DNA of 64,000 bases from Sphingomonas sp. LR60. GTDB lineage: Bacteria; Pseudomonadota; Alphaproteobacteria; Sphingomonadales; Sphingomonadaceae. Position numbers and translations under genes: made by a program. The stretch is taken from NCBI RefSeq assembly GCF_036855935.1, contig NZ_JASPFK010000001.1, positions 2,420,501-2,484,500 on the forward strand. Direction: 5' to 3'. The number at the start of each line of letters is the position of its first letter. Positions within the stretch are counted from its first letter, which is position 1. Of this stretch, positions 1 through 7,598 are shown piece by piece. A model generated the notes under the pieces. It searched no databases and was not told where the DNA came from. It worked only from the letters and a program-made list of their open reading frames with translations.

Positions 1-29
1 GGGCAAGGTGCTGGGGCAGCATCACACTT

Positions 30-105
30 CGTCATTGCGAACGCAGTGAAGCAAACCAGGGCGTCGCGCGGAACACTGGATTGCTTCGCTGCGCTCGCAA
101 TGACG
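30..105. repeat. Dispersed palindromic repeat, family A, copy 1
   Basis: Imperfect inverted repeat of about 76 bp. The left arm begins CGTCATTGCGAACGCAGTGA and the right arm ends GCTCGCAATGACG, with CCAGG and CTGGA near the centre. It is the most diverged full-length copy in the window; others lie at 34802, 46230, 54003, 59763 and 62738, with shortened ones at 26285, 46087 and 55819. All copies are intergenic. It resembles the non-coding palindromic repeats common in sphingomonad chromosomes. The function is unknown; the transcript would fold into a long hairpin. Confidence 0.85.
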
Positions 106-191
106 AGGGAGGTTATCTCTACCACCCGATCTTGGCTGGCGATCCGCCAGCGGGCATGTCATGGCGCGGAACTTCGACAGCGAAGAAGAAA

Positions 192-1526
192 ATGCAACGG
201 ACTCTCATCGGCCTGGCGGGCATTGCCGTCATCCTGCTGCTCGCGGTGCTGTTGTCGGCCGACCGGCGCGCGATCCGGCTGCGGATCGTCGCCAGCGCCT
301 TTGCGCTGCAAGCGACGATCGCGACGATTGTGCTCTACTGGACGCCGGGGCGCGCGGCGCTGGCCGGCGCTTCGTCGGGGGTCGCGGCACTGCTCGGCTA
401 TTCGCAGAAGGGCACCGAATTCCTGTTCGGCAATCTCGCCAGCCCCGCGGTCGGCGGGCAGAGCTTCGCGATCGCGGCGCTGCCGGTCATCATCTTCTTC
501 GCCAGCCTCGTCTCAATCCTCTATTATCTGGGCGTGATGCAGTTCGTGGTCCGCTGGATCGGCGGCGCGATCGAAAAAGTCATCGGGACCAGCAAGGTCG
601 AGAGCCTGTGCGCGGCGGCCAATATCTTCGTCGGGCAGAGCGAATCGCCGCTGGTGATCCGCCCCTACCTTGCGGGGCTGACCCCGGCGCAGGTGTTTAC
701 GGTGATGACCAGCGGGATGGCGGGCGTCGCGGGGACGATCCTCGCGGCCTATGCCTCGATGGGGATCAGCATCGACTATCTGCTCGCCGCCAGCTTCATG
801 GCTGCGCCCGGCGGGATCCTGATGGCGAAGATCATCATGCCCGACCGCGTCGTCGCGCCGGAAGGTGAGTTGCCGCTCGGCGACCTGCCGGACGAACAGC
901 GCCAGATCGAGCTGGCCGAGGCGCGGATCAGCGGGCGCGGCCCTGCCGCGCTGCTGCCCGAGGGCACGCCGGGCGAGCCGTTGCCCGACGCGACGCATGA
1001 CGAGGAAAAGCCCGCCAATCTGATCATGGCCGCCGCACAGGGCGCACAGACCGGCGTCAAGCTGGCGGTGGCGGTTGGGGCGATGGTGCTGGCGTTCGTC
1101 GCACTGGTGGCGCTCGCCAACGGGCTGCTCGGTGCGGCGGGCGGGTTGATCGGGATGCCGGGGCTGAGCTTCCAGGGCCTGCTCGGCTATGTCTTCCAGC
1201 CGGTCATGTACCTGCTGGGCGTGCCGTGGAACGAGGCCGGGATTGCGGGCGGGCTGTTTGGTGAAAAGATCGTGCTCAACGAATTCGTTGCGTACATCGA
1301 CCTCGGCAAGCAGGCGGCGGCGCTGTCGCCGCGGACGATCGCGGTGGTGACCTTCGCGCTGTGCGGATTCGCCAATTTCAGCTCGATCGCGATCCAGATG
1401 GCGGTGACCGGCAGCCTCGCTCCCAATCAGCGGCCGACGATTGCGCGGCTGGGGCTGCGTGCGCTGGCGGCGGGCAGCCTCGCCAATCTAATGAGCGCGG
1501 CGCTGGCGGGGCTGCTGATCGGCTGA
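192..1526 (+). CDS. NupC/CNT-family nucleoside permease
   Basis: This 444-residue polytopic inner-membrane protein matches the concentrative nucleoside transporter family, which moves nucleosides inward with H+ or Na+. Visible signs are the conserved stretch [15 protein letters not shown] around residue 147, [12 protein letters not shown] around 358, and [15 protein letters not shown] around 388, all in the family's expected order, plus many hydrophobic segments. I chose the ATG at 192 because the protein then starts with a membrane segment; the frame stays open further upstream only into the palindromic repeat. The length is slightly above the usual 400-420 because of a hydrophilic insert at about residues 220-275. 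The family call is firm; substrate preference is not readable. Confidence 0.9.
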   Translation: MQRTLIGLAGIAVILLLAVLLSADRRAIRLRIVASAFALQATIATIVLYWTPGRAALAGASSGVAALLGYSQKGTEFLFGNLASPAVGGQSFAIAALPVIIFFASLVSILYYLGVMQFVVRWIGGAIEKVIGTSKVESLCAAANIFVGQSESPLVIRPYLAGLTPAQVFTVMTSGMAGVAGTILAAYASMGISIDYLLAASFMAAPGGILMAKIIMPDRVVAPEGELPLGDLPDEQRQIELAEARISGRGPAALLPEGTPGEPLPDATHDEEKPANLIMAAAQGAQTGVKLAVAVGAMVLAFVALVALANGLLGAAGGLIGMPGLSFQGLLGYVFQPVMYLLGVPWNEAGIAGGLFGEKIVLNEFVAYIDLGKQAAALSPRTIAVVTFALCGFANFSSIAIQMAVTGSLAPNQRPTIARLGLRALAAGSLANLMSAALAGLLIG

Positions 1527-1710
1527 GCCGGTCGAAGTTGTCGAAGTTTGCGCCTAACGGCTCCTGTGCGCGCACGGGTGGCGGCACGATGGCGTGCGCC
1601 TCGCCTATGCTGGCAGATGTTGGACGGTGTAGGACAGCGCCGTGGCGGTGGAGCGGTCCTCGACGCCTGACGCTGCGGGGTGACGACGGCTGGCGGAGTA
1701 TGACGCACAA

Positions 1711-1742
1711 GGAAAAGGCCGCCGGATCGCTCCGACGGCCTT
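1711..1742 (-). terminator. Rho-independent terminator of the PEP-CTERM gene
   Basis: AAGGCCGCCGG (1715-1725) pairs with CCGACGGCCTT (1732-1742) apart from one G-T wobble. Read on the minus strand the hairpin is followed by TTTTCCTT. It lies 25 bp beyond the stop of the minus-strand gene ending at 1767. Confidence 0.75.
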
Positions 1743-1766
1743 CCGCACGCTAAAGGTAAAGCCGGA

Positions 1767-2579
1767 TTAGACCAGCTGGGTCTTGCCGCTGGTGCGACGG
1801 CGGCGAGCCGCTGCGCCGATCATGCCGAAGCCCAGGATCATCGTCATCCAGGTGGTCGGCTCGGGAACCGCGCTGGTCACCGCGATCGAGTTCAGCTTGA
1901 ACGCGTCGTTCTTGTTGTCCGGACCGAAATACGAGCCGCCAATGACCCAGACGTTGCCGCCCTTGCTCGGCGAAAGGTTGTACGTCTGCTTCGCCGCGCC
2001 GTTATAGTCGTCGCTGTTGCTGTTGAACCAGGCGTCGCCCGACTGCTTGGAGGTGTCGACGTTCAGCCCGGCTGCGAAGGTCGACAGCGCCGATGCGGTC
2101 ATCGCCGTGCTGAAGCCGAGCGTACCGCGCGCGATGAACGCGTCGTTGTCGGAATAGTTGTTGCCGCTCAGCTGGTACGGGTTGAGCACCGCCGACTGGA
2201 GCGAGACCGCCTGATCGAACTGCAGGACCAGGAATTCCCAGCCGTTCTTGTTGTCGATCGTGTGCAGGTTGCCGCTGGCGGTCTCGTTTGCCTGGTAGAT
2301 GCCCAGACCGTTCGAGCCCCACGACCCGATCTGCGCGGCCTGATAGGTGCCGTTCGTCAGCAGCGTCCATGCGGTCGCCCGCACGTTCAGCGTCGACTTG
2401 CCGTCCGACGACTTCACCGCATAGTTGACGGTGTCGTATGCATAACGGCTGTCGTTGCTGACGATGGTCTTGCCGTTCGACGTGCCCGTCGCGGTGTTGA
2501 TGACGAAATCGGCGGCCTGCGCCGGCATGGCGGCGAAAAGCGCACCGGTAGCGATCGCGAGTTGCGCGAAACGAGTCAT
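1767..2579 (-). CDS. PEPxxWA-type PEP-CTERM sorting domain protein, secreted
   Basis: A 270-residue exported protein. The start MTRFAQLAIATGALFAAMPA is a clear signal peptide (cleavage after AQA, about residue 22) and follows an AGGGGA ribosome-binding site. The C-terminus carries the sorting tail: VPEPTTWM near residue 238, a hydrophobic helix, then the basic cluster AARRRR. In the PEP-CTERM/exosortase scheme such a tail directs membrane insertion and cleavage, often for exopolysaccharide-associated proteins. The central region is Ser/Asn/Gly rich and predicted beta-structured; I recognise no enzymatic motif. No exosortase gene lies in this window. The role is unknown beyond secretion. Confidence 0.85.
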   Translation of the reverse strand: MTRFAQLAIATGALFAAMPAQAADFVINTATGTSNGKTIVSNDSRYAYDTVNYAVKSSDGKSTLNVRATAWTLLTNGTYQAAQIGSWGSNGLGIYQANETASGNLHTIDNKNGWEFLVLQFDQAVSLQSAVLNPYQLSGNNYSDNDAFIARGTLGFSTAMTASALSTFAAGLNVDTSKQSGDAWFNSNSDDYNGAAKQTYNLSPSKGGNVWVIGGSYFGPDNKNDAFKLNSIAVTSAVPEPTTWMTMILGFGMIGAAARRRRTSGKTQLV

Positions 2580-2736
2580 TTTCCTGATTTCCCCTTTACT
2601 TGTCGAAAACCGCCATTCCTCATCTGGATCAGCGCCGCAATCGGCTTGCGTAACGACCCCGTCCCTGATCGGAACAGTTCCAGACACTTACGGACAGGAG
2701 TGGAATCGCCCGCGCTTGTCCCCTAAATGCGCCGGC

Positions 2737-3600
2737 ATGACCGAGATCACCGTCGCCGCGCTCCAGCTCGCCTTTTCCGCCGATATCGATGCGAATATCG
2801 CCAAAGTATCCGACGCGGTGCGTGAGGCACATGCGCGCGGCGCGCAGGTGATCCTGCCGCCCGAGCTGTTCGAGGGCGAATATTTCTGTCGGGTCGAGGA
2901 CGAATCGCTGTTCGCGAACGCCGCGCCGGTCGGCGAGCACAAGGCGGTGCTGGCGATGCAGGCGCTCGCCGAGGCACTGAAGGTATATATCCCGACCAGC
3001 TTCTTCGAGTTGGACGGACCGCATCACTATAATTCGCTCGCGATGATCGGTCCGGACGGCGAGGTGCAGGGCGTCTATCGGAAGAGCCACATTCCCGATG
3101 GACCGGGCTATGAGGAGAAGTTCTACTTCCGCCCCGGCAACACCGGGTTCAAGGTGTGGAACGGGCCGCGCACCCGAGGGCATCAGACCAAGCTGGGCGT
3201 CGGCGTCTGCTGGGATCAATGGTATCCCGAGACCGCGCGCGCGATGATGCTAATGGGTGCGGAGCTGTTGTTCTATCCGACCGCGATCGGGAGCGAGCCG
3301 CACGACACCTCGCTCGACACCGCGCGCCTGTGGCGGCGTGCGATGGTCGGCCATGCGGTGTCGAACGTGGTGCCGGTGATCGCCGCGAATCGGGTCGGGG
3401 TCGAACATGACCAGACCTTCTACGGCACCAGCTTCATCACCGACGAGCGCGGCGATATCCTGGCCGAACTGGACCGCGAGGAAGAGGGCGTGATCGTCGC
3501 GACGCTCGATCTCGACCGCGTGCGGCGTCATCGCGCGGCGTTCGGCTTCTTCCGCGACCGTCGTCCCGAGCTGTACGGGCGACTGGTGCAGGATATCTGA
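2737..3600 (+). CDS. aguB: N-carbamoylputrescine amidase
   Basis: Nitrilase-superfamily enzyme of 287 residues that hydrolyses N-carbamoylputrescine to putrescine, CO2 and ammonia, the last step of the agmatine route to polyamines. The catalytic triad is visible: Glu43 in LPPELFEGEYF, Lys116 in YRKSHIPDGPGY and Cys158 in GVGVCWDQWYPE. The length and the FYFRPGNTGF segment are those of the AguB subfamily rather than generic nitrilases. The ATG at 2737 starts the domain exactly; the frame is open upstream but codes for nothing recognisable. No agmatine deiminase (aguA) lies next to it here. Predicted cytoplasmic homo-oligomer. Confidence 0.93.
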   Translation: MTEITVAALQLAFSADIDANIAKVSDAVREAHARGAQVILPPELFEGEYFCRVEDESLFANAAPVGEHKAVLAMQALAEALKVYIPTSFFELDGPHHYNSLAMIGPDGEVQGVYRKSHIPDGPGYEEKFYFRPGNTGFKVWNGPRTRGHQTKLGVGVCWDQWYPETARAMMLMGAELLFYPTAIGSEPHDTSLDTARLWRRAMVGHAVSNVVPVIAANRVGVEHDQTFYGTSFITDERGDILAELDREEEGVIVATLDLDRVRRHRAAFGFFRDRRPELYGRLVQDI

Positions 3601-3618
3601 GATCGTTCGACGGCTATC

Positions 3619-3645
3619 GTCGCCCCGGACTTGGTCCGGGGCGAC
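3619..3645. terminator. Perfect 12-bp hairpin between convergent genes (repeat family C)
   Basis: GTCGCCCCGGAC, a TTG loop, then GTCCGGGGCGAC. It sits between the convergent ends of aguB (3600) and the uracil-DNA glycosylase (3650), so it can act on both transcripts, although no T-run follows. The core CCCCGGAC-TTG-GTCCGGGG is a widespread sphingomonad palindrome; a second copy is at 53969. Confidence 0.6.
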
Positions 3646-3649
3646 GGAG

Positions 3650-4309
3650 TCAGCTGGGCCGCAGTTCCAGCGCCTTGGCGAAGACGCTTTCGAACATCTC
3701 CGCGGTCAGCCGCCCGGTGTTCTGATTGTAGCGCGAGCAGTGATAGCTATCGATCAGCACCCGCCCGTCCGGCACGCGGTGCACCGCGCCATGTTCGAAG
3801 CGTGCCTTGGGCAGCTTGCCGCCGAGCACCTTGACCACCGACTGGTGCGCGACCTGCCCCAGCGCGATATAGACGCGCGCGGTCGGGAGAGCGTCCACCT
3901 GCCCTTCTAGGAACGGGCGACAGGTGCGGACTTCCTCGGGCGTGGGCGCGTTGCCCGGCGGCAGGCACTTGACCGCGTTGAGGATGATCGCGCCGTCGAG
4001 CGTGATGTCGTCCTCCCGGCTGCCGGTGAAGGTACCGTGCGCCAGCCCGAATTTTGCGAGCGTGCCATAGAGGAGCGCCCCTGCCCCATCGCCGATGAAC
4101 GCACGCCCGGTGCGATTCGCGCCCTTCATTCCCGGCGCGAGCCCGACGATCGCCAGCCACGCCTGCGGGTCGCCGAACGCGGGCACCGGCGCGTTCCACC
4201 ATTCGGGGTGTTGCGCGCGCATTTCGTGGCGGAGGTCGACGAGGCGGGGACAGCGCGGGCAATCGAGCGGCGGTTCGGTCGCGGGAAGCGAAGAAGGTGC
4301 GAAGGTCAT
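3650..4309 (-). CDS. Uracil-DNA glycosylase, family 5 (UDGb)
   Basis: 219-residue DNA-repair enzyme that removes uracil, and in this family also hypoxanthine or other deaminated bases, from DNA. Motif A GLAPGMKGANRTGRAFIGD (residues 56-74) and motif B SYHCSRYNQNTGRLT (188-202) identify family 5. Four cysteines at 17, 20, 115 and 130 have the spacing of the [4Fe-4S] cluster of family 4/5 glycosylases. Motif A lacks the Asp/Asn of family 1, as expected for UDGb. I chose the ATG at 4309; another in-frame ATG at 4342 would overlap folK. The start codon lies only 23 bp from that of the divergent folK. Confidence 0.9.
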   Translation of the reverse strand: MTFAPSSLPATEPPLDCPRCPRLVDLRHEMRAQHPEWWNAPVPAFGDPQAWLAIVGLAPGMKGANRTGRAFIGDGAGALLYGTLAKFGLAHGTFTGSREDDITLDGAIILNAVKCLPPGNAPTPEEVRTCRPFLEGQVDALPTARVYIALGQVAHQSVVKVLGGKLPKARFEHGAVHRVPDGRVLIDSYHCSRYNQNTGRLTAEMFESVFAKALELRPS

Positions 4310-4332
4310 CGGGGTGCGATAGGCGCTTGCGG

Positions 4333-4830
4333 ATGCCTGCATCAATCTTTCTCCTCGCCTTGGGCTCCAATCGGTGCGGCCGGCATGGGACGCCGCGCGA
4401 CGAAGTGGCGGCGGCATTGCGACTGCTGGGCGGGCGTTCGTCGCCGATCATCGCGAGTGAGCCGCTCGGTCCGTCGACGCGCACCTTCGCCAACAGCGCG
4501 GTGCTGATCGAGAGCGACGAGACGCCGCCAGCCCTGCTGGCGCGCCTGAAGGCGATCGAGCGCAGCTTCGGACGGCGGCGCGGGCGGCGTTGGGGCGCAC
4601 GGGTGATCGACCTCGACATCATCCTGTGGTCGGGCGGCGCGTGGCGGAGCCCGACGCTGACGATCCCGCATCCGGCGTTCCGCGCGCGCGCGTTCGTGCT
4701 GGGGCCGGCGACGGCGATCGCGCCGGATTGGCGTCCGCCGGGCAGCGCGTTGACGCTGCGACATCTCCATGCCCGGTTGACCCGCGCGCGCGCCGCCCTA
4801 ACCGGCTTCGATCCGCGTGAGGGTCCGTAG
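4333..4830 (+). CDS. folK: 2-amino-4-hydroxy-6-hydroxymethyldihydropteridine pyrophosphokinase
   Basis: 165-residue HPPK. It transfers pyrophosphate from ATP to 6-hydroxymethyl-7,8-dihydropterin in folate synthesis. Seen: the N-terminal LLALGSN pterin-binding strand and RRWGARVIDLDIILW with the two Mg2+-binding aspartates Asp93 and Asp95. The length is typical. The start at 4333 places the first beta strand directly after the initiator. The stop codon TAG (4828-4830) lies inside the following tRNA-Lys gene, so the last codons and the tRNA acceptor stem share DNA. No other folate gene is adjacent. Confidence 0.92.
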   Translation: MPASIFLLALGSNRCGRHGTPRDEVAAALRLLGGRSSPIIASEPLGPSTRTFANSAVLIESDETPPALLARLKAIERSFGRRRGRRWGARVIDLDIILWSGGAWRSPTLTIPHPAFRARAFVLGPATAIAPDWRPPGSALTLRHLHARLTRARAALTGFDPREGP

Positions 4831-4896
4831 CTCAGTCGGTAGAGCAAGCGACTTTTAATCGAGAGGTCCCGGGTTCGAGCCCCGGCGGACCCACCA
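4821..4896 (+). tRNA. tRNA-Lys (anticodon TTT)
   Basis: 76-nt cloverleaf: acceptor GGGTCCG/CGGACCC, D-arm GCTC...GAGC, T-arm CCGGG TTCGAGC CCCGG, encoded CCA. The anticodon loop CTTTTAA gives TTT (lysine). The anticodon stem is AGCGA/TCGAG, so the two pairs farthest from the loop (27-43 and 28-42) are A-G and G-A mismatches; TCGCT would be fully paired. The first 10 nt overlap the end of folK, whose TAG stop is tRNA positions 8-10. Identity is clear; functionality is slightly in doubt because of the stem. Confidence 0.9.
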
Positions 4897-5196
4897 CGCG
4901 GAGCTTATCACTGTTGCGCGCTTACGTTGTCGCTGGTGGCGCTCTGGTGACACGGGCGCGAGCAGAGGATCACCGTGACCCGCGCTGACGAGGTTTGGCG
5001 ATAGCCGATCATACCGGCCATGTTTGATATCACTGCGCTCCTGACCACGGCCAGGCTGGATCACCATCTCCCCGCCCTGATGTAGTCGGGGAAGCCGAAC
5101 GGCGATCAGGCGTACAACGGGACGCGACAGGTGCCGAAGCTTTACGCCGCCAATCGGCTCCCATCCCCTCAGCGTGACCTCAATTGACGAACTTCC
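4897..5196. other. Gene-free stretch downstream of tRNA-Lys
   Basis: About 300 bp with no supported gene on either strand. A short plus-strand frame begins at the ATG at 5020, stops after about 20 codons at TAG and continues open for about 35 codons after it, which could be a decayed coding remnant, but I recognise no family. No integrase, attachment-site duplication of the tRNA 3' end, or terminal repeat was seen. Confidence 0.4.
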
Positions 5197-5240
5197 TTGC
5201 CATCCACCCTGAAAATCATATAATTCATCACAATCGATTG
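5197..5240 (+). promoter_or_regulatory. Sigma-70 promoter with LacI-type operator for the alpha-galactoside locus
   Basis: A -35 TTGCCA (5197-5202), 16-bp spacer and perfect -10 TATAAT (5219-5224) precede the GH36 gene. Seven bases after the -10 lies the perfect palindrome CAATCGATTG (5231-5240), whose AATCGATT core has the central CG typical of LacI/GalR operators and would cover the transcription start. A repressor bound there would block initiation; this is inferred from position and symmetry. No LacI-family gene is present in the window. Confidence 0.6.
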
Positions 5241-5273
5241 CGAACTAAGAGATTCGCGAAGATAGAGGGGGTT

Positions 5274-7517
5274 ATGCGACACGGATGGTGTACGACTGCG
5301 GCAGCGTGCGCAGCGATGACGAGCGCGGTTCCCGCCGTCGCCAAGGTCACCGCGGATCCGGCGTCGCGCGTGTTCCGTCTCGACGGCGGTGGCGTCACCT
5401 ATGCGCTCGGCGTCGATGACAAGGGATATCTCCAGCCGCTTTATTGGGGATCATCGCTGGCCGCCAACGACCCGCTCGTGTCGACCGACCCGGTCAAGAC
5501 CGGCGATCCGGTGCTGGTGAAGGCGCCCGGCGAACTATCGGGCTTCGACCCCGCCGGATCGGTGACGCTGCAGGAATTTCCCGGACAAGGCGAAGGGCTG
5601 GTCAGCGATCCCGGCATCAAGGCGATCTTCGCCGACGGCAATCGCGACCTCGTCCTCAAATACCGGTCGCACCGCGTGGACGGCGAGACGCTGTACGTCG
5701 AACTCGCCGACATCCGTCGCCCGCTGACCGTCACGCTGCGCTACACCATCGATCCCGACACCGGCGTGCTGGCGCGCTCCGCCTCCGTCCGCAATGGCGA
5801 CCGGCGCGCCGTGCGCGTCGACCAGATCGCCTCGGCGGTCTTCACGCTGCCGGTCGGCGACGATTACCGGCTCCACTATCTCACGGGGCGTCACGCCGCG
5901 GAATGGACCAAGAAGGAGGTCGGCATCACTCCCGCGCTGACCGTGCTGGAAAGCCGCCGCGGGTCGACCGGGCATGGCAACAACCCCTATTTCGCGATCG
6001 GTAAGGATGGGCTGACCACCGAGGAGCACGGCCCGGTCTGGTACGGCGCGCTGGCGTGGTCGGGATCGTTCCGGATCAGCGTCGGGCAGGACAATCTCGG
6101 CCGCGTCCGCATCATGACCGGCTACAACCCCTATGACTTCTCCTGGTCGCTGAAGCCGGGTGAGACGCTGGACACGCCGGTCTTCTACGCCGGCTATTCC
6201 ACGGGCGGGCTGGGCGCGGCGTCGCGTACCTTCCACACGTTTGAGCAGGCGCACATCGTTCCCGGCGGCCAGAAGGCGCGGCTACGTCCGGTCCTCTACA
6301 ACAGCTGGGAAGCGACCGCCTTCGACGTGACCGAAGCGGGGCAGGAAGCGCTCGCCGAAAAGGCCGCGAAGATCGGCGTCGAGCGCTTCGTCGTCGACGA
6401 CGGCTGGTTCGGCGCGCGCAACAGCGACAAGGCGGGGCTCGGCGACTGGACCGTCAACCCGACCAAATTCCCGAACGGCCTGAAGCCGCTGATCGACAAG
6501 GTCTATACGCTCGGCATGGACTTCGGACTGTGGGTCGAACCCGAGATGGTCAACGTCGACAGCGACCTGTACCGCGCGCACCCCGACTGGGTCCTCAACT
6601 ACACCGGCCGTCCGCGGACCGAGGGGCGCAACCAGCTGGTCCTCAACCTCGCGCGGCAGGATGTTCGCGACCATCTGCTCGGCGTGCTCGACCGGCTGGT
6701 CACGCAGAACGATGTCGCGTTTCTCAAGTGGGATTATAACCGCAACTGGACCGAGGCGGGCTGGCCCGGGGTGCCGGTCGCGGACCAGCAGCGCGTCTAC
6801 GTCCAATACGTCGGCAACCTCTATTACATCCTGTCCGAGCTTCGTCGCCGCCATCCGAAGCTGGAGATCGAGGCGTGCTCCGGCGGCGGTGGGCGCGTCG
6901 ACCTCGGCATCATCGGCCTGACCGACGAAGTCTGGCCGTCCGACAACACCGACCCCGCGGACCGGCTGATGATCCAGGACGGCTTCACCCAGGTGTATCC
7001 GGTTTCGGTCATGATGGCGTGGGTGACCGACAGCCCCAATTGGGCGAACACCCGCGCGACCTCGCTCGACTACCGCTTCCTGTCGTCGATGCAGGGCGGG
7101 TTGGGGATCGGGGCCAATCTCGACAAATGGCAGGCCGAGGACTTCACGACCGCCCGCAAGTGGGTCGCCGCCTACAAGACGATCCGCGAGACGGTGCAGC
7201 GCGGGGCGCTCTATCGCATCGATCCGCCCAGCAACGACAATGCGTCATCGGCGACGATGTACGTGTCGCAGGATCGCCGCCAGGGCGTCATGTTCCAGAT
7301 GCTGCATTCGTCGATGTGGCGCGACAATCCGGCAGCGCAGCATCCGCAGGGGCTCGATCCGGCGCAGGTCTACGCCGTTCGCGTGCTGGGCGGTGGCGCC
7401 TTGCCGGACGGCGTGCCAGCGCGCGCCAGCGGAGCCTATTGGATGGAGCACGGATTGCGCGCGCCGCTCAAAGGCGATTTCGTCGGTACCGCCTTCGTCT
7501 TCGAAGTGGCACAGTAA
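5274..7517 (+). CDS. Alpha-galactosidase, GH36
   Basis: 747-residue exported glycoside hydrolase that releases terminal alpha-galactose from oligosaccharides such as melibiose and raffinose. The start at 5274 gives a signal peptide (MRHGWCTTAAACAAMTSAVP, ending near AKV) and follows AGAGGGGG. Layout: N-terminal beta-sandwich to about residue 320, then a TIM barrel with FVVDDGWFGARN, nucleophile Asp487 in FLKWDYNRNW, EACSGGGGRVDLG, and acid/base Asp557 in WPSDNTDPADR, then a C-terminal sheet domain. All GH36 signature residues are intact. It is followed after 81 bp by a TonB receptor in the same direction, forming a small oligosaccharide-use locus with the second GH36-like gene. Predicted periplasmic. 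Confidence 0.93.
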   Translation: MRHGWCTTAAACAAMTSAVPAVAKVTADPASRVFRLDGGGVTYALGVDDKGYLQPLYWGSSLAANDPLVSTDPVKTGDPVLVKAPGELSGFDPAGSVTLQEFPGQGEGLVSDPGIKAIFADGNRDLVLKYRSHRVDGETLYVELADIRRPLTVTLRYTIDPDTGVLARSASVRNGDRRAVRVDQIASAVFTLPVGDDYRLHYLTGRHAAEWTKKEVGITPALTVLESRRGSTGHGNNPYFAIGKDGLTTEEHGPVWYGALAWSGSFRISVGQDNLGRVRIMTGYNPYDFSWSLKPGETLDTPVFYAGYSTGGLGAASRTFHTFEQAHIVPGGQKARLRPVLYNSWEATAFDVTEAGQEALAEKAAKIGVERFVVDDGWFGARNSDKAGLGDWTVNPTKFPNGLKPLIDKVYTLGMDFGLWVEPEMVNVDSDLYRAHPDWVLNYTGRPRTEGRNQLVLNLARQDVRDHLLGVLDRLVTQNDVAFLKWDYNRNWTEAGWPGVPVADQQRVYVQYVGNLYYILSELRRRHPKLEIEACSGGGGRVDLGIIGLTDEVWPSDNTDPADRLMIQDGFTQVYPVSVMMAWVTDSPNWANTRATSLDYRFLSSMQGGLGIGANLDKWQAEDFTTARKWVAAYKTIRETVQRGALYRIDPPSNDNASSATMYVSQDRRQGVMFQMLHSSMWRDNPAAQHPQGLDPAQVYAVRVLGGGALPDGVPARASGAYWMEHGLRAPLKGDFVGTAFVFEVAQ

Positions 7518-7533
7518 TCAGGGTAATCTCGGA

Positions 7534-7553
7534 TGAGCCCACCAAGAGGCTCA
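7534..7553 (+). other. Intercistronic stem-loop
   Basis: TGAGCC, an 8-nt loop, then GGCTCA, lying between the GH36 stop and the receptor start, with no following T-run. Such loops often stabilise or punctuate operon mRNA; that role is inferred. Confidence 0.35.
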
Positions 7554-7598
7554 CCGGGTCGCAATCGACAACGACTGCATAACAGGGAGGATGACCAC

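Noticed and set aside
4897..5196. Integrated element or attachment site downstream of tRNA-Lys
   Set aside because: No integrase, no direct repeat of the tRNA 3' end and no cargo genes; the next gene is the ordinary GH36 with its own promoter.
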